Positions 61,312 through 64,000 of a DNA stretch of 64,000 bases are shown one piece after another (positions within the stretch are counted from its first letter, which is position 1; every line of letters starts with the position of its first letter). Made by a program: the position numbers and the translations under genes. The stretch comes from Streptomyces reniochalinae (GTDB taxonomy: Bacteria > Actinomycetota > Actinomycetes > Streptomycetales > Streptomycetaceae): contig NZ_QOIM01000033.1 in NCBI RefSeq assembly GCF_003323735.1, positions 62,001-126,000 on the forward strand. The letters run 5' to 3'. The notes below the pieces were generated by a model, which did no database searches, was not told the DNA's origin, and was given only the letters and a program-made list of their open reading frames with translations.

Positions 61312-61573
61312 AGCGCTCGTCGGTCCTCGGGTCGGTGGCGGAGTCAATCACTGGCAAGGGTAGCCGCCCTCCCGGCAACGGGTCCCCGCCAGTCCGGATC
61401 GGGTGGTGTACGGCCTCCCCGCGAGGCGGCCCCCGGCCCCTGCCGCCGACCGCTCCCTGGAGGGTTCCGCACCCCGCTCCCCCGCGCCGGCCCCCTCCCC
61501 GCGGCGGAAGCTCAAGTCCCTCGCCGGGAGCGGGCACACCACTCTGGACGCTGTCGCCCCGCTCCGGAACCGC
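61312..61573. other. Spacer at the expected glnD position
   Basis: 262 bp between glnK and ffh. In S. coelicolor I recall glnD (uridylyl/adenylyltransferase, ~830 aa) here. Only GC-rich sequence with short CCGGC-type repeats and no recognisable GlnD fragment is seen. Confidence 0.55.
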
Positions 61574-63192
<1,619 letters not shown>

Positions 63193-63374
63193 TGCGAACG
63201 TCTCCTCGAATCGTGGCCCCTGGGGGCCATGGGGCCCCGCCCGGCCGAAGGCCGCGGGAGGGCGGGCGTGTCCGCCAGATTTCCCCCGCCCGGTTTCCGC
63301 CGCCGCCACGCGGTGTTGCGCGACCGTGAAAACCGGCCCGACGGTGTTACGAGGAGATGAAGCGCACGTCCGCG
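63193..63374 (-). promoter_or_regulatory. amtB upstream region, possible GlnR half-sites
   Basis: 182-bp spacer between nsdA and amtB. GTAAC lies at 63346-63350 (minus strand) and GTGAAAAC around 63327-63334 (plus strand), which resemble GlnR half-sites (gTnAC, GaAAC), but spacing does not match the consensus well. Confidence 0.3.
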
Positions 63375-64000
63375 TCAGCCGGCCACGGCCTCGTTCTCGG
63401 CCAGTTCCACGCGCAGCCGCTCGCTGAGGTGTACGACGTCCGCGACCCCGCCGAACTCGCGGACGGCACCCGCGGTGGTGCGCCGCAGCCGGTTGTTGAC
63501 CCGCTCGGAACGCAGCCGCTTGGCCAGCCCGAGGGCCTCGCTGGCGCGGGCGACGCACCCTTCGGGCTCGTTCTGGAGAAGGTGCACGCTGGCCATCCCG
63601 ATCAGGTTGAGCGCGTAGGAGCGCTGGTGCCCCCCGCCCTCGGCCTCCCGCGCCTCGCGCGCGAACAGTTCGACGGCACGCTCCATCGCAGGCCGGGCCA
63701 GGGACGCGTAGCTGGGGCTGCGCCCGGAGGAGTAGGCCAGGTCGCGGTAGGAGTGCGCGTTCTCCGCGCACAGTTCGGCCTCGGAGAAGAAGCGGATCCA
63801 GTCGGGGTCGGCGTCGCTGCGGTCGATGTCGGCGAAGGTCTCATCGGCCATCCGCACGGCGCGCTTGCACTTGCCCGGCTGACCCATGTTCGCGTAGGCG
63901 CGGGCCTCCATGGCATGGAGCATGGCCTGGGTGCGGGGGGTGGAGCCTTCCCTGCTGCCGTACTGGGCGAGATGGGTCAGCTCCAGGGCGTCCTCAGGGC
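63375..64000 (-). CDS. nsdA: NsdA-like TPR regulator, C-terminal part
   Basis: The last ~208 codons; the gene continues past the right edge in an unbroken frame. Helical TPR-like repeats (AMEARAYANMGQPGKCKRAVRMADE, SYALNLIGMASVHLLQNEPEGC, ALGLAKRLRSERVNNRLRR). NsdA is described as a negative regulator of sporulation and antibiotic production in Streptomyces, and its place next to amtB-glnK supports the name. N-terminal DNA-binding part not seen. Confidence 0.8.
   Translation of the reverse strand, partial: PEDALELTHLAQYGSREGSTPRTQAMLHAMEARAYANMGQPGKCKRAVRMADETFADIDRSDADPDWIRFFSEAELCAENAHSYRDLAYSSGRSPSYASLARPAMERAVELFAREAREAEGGGHQRSYALNLIGMASVHLLQNEPEGCVARASEALGLAKRLRSERVNNRLRRTTAGAVREFGGVADVVHLSERLRVELAENEAVAG

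Noticed and set aside
61312..61573. Degraded glnD pseudogene
   Set aside because: No frame in the spacer resembles the nucleotidyltransferase, HD or ACT domains.

Overview
The window is a GC-rich stretch of a Streptomyces-type chromosome. The evidence is the extreme codon bias, the frequent GTG starts, a whiG sporulation sigma factor, four tandem signal peptidase genes, an aminodeoxyfutalosine-deaminase-like gene and an nsdA fragment at the right edge. From memory, gene order follows S. coelicolor from about nsdA/amtB to the gabT region, inverted. No rRNA, tRNA, CRISPR array, prophage or complete IS was found; one MITE-like element is present.

Left part (1-30.4 kb): cut membrane-protein gene, small membrane peptide, metallophosphoesterase, TetR/phosphotriesterase pair, then a dispersed set of putrescine/GABA catabolism genes. 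These are an aldehyde dehydrogenase plus PucR regulator, gabT, an operon (aldehyde dehydrogenase-potD-potA-potB-potC-FAD oxidoreductase) for polyamine uptake and oxidation, and an Lrp-type regulator with a class III aminotransferase divergent from a third aldehyde dehydrogenase. Between them lie a TraG/VirD4-like membrane ATPase, a PAP2 phosphatase, a DUF4190 protein, an aminodeoxyfutalosine deaminase (menaquinone route), a phosphodiesterase, a zinc-ribbon protein and an unusual ABC exporter pair.

Middle (30.4-49.6 kb): thiBPQ thiamine importer behind a TPP riboswitch; rlmN, cdsA, frr, pyrH, tsf and rpsB; an M23-like protein overlapping a TetR gene on the other strand; a 208-bp MITE-like element; whiG; and the dprA-comM-yraN-DUF2469 string.

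Right part (49.6-64 kb): sipZ-sipY-sipX-sipW, the translation/RNA-maturation cluster rplS-trmD-rimM-khpA-rpsP, a metalloprotease-like gene, an archaeal-type prolyl-tRNA synthetase, a GNAT acetyltransferase, ffh, glnK-amtB and the 3' part of nsdA. The glnD gene expected between glnK and ffh is absent from this locus.

A theme across the window is imperfect short tandem repeats (9, 13, 18, 22 and 23 bp units) in many intergenic spacers, and low-complexity insertions in conserved proteins (DprA, PucR, PotA, ThiQ, CdsA, SipX, the phosphotriesterase). Nothing is clearly a new multi-gene system. The best leads are the MITE-like element, the missing glnD, the repeat-filled spacers, the ABC ATPase without its signature motif, and the membrane ATPase divergent from gabT.
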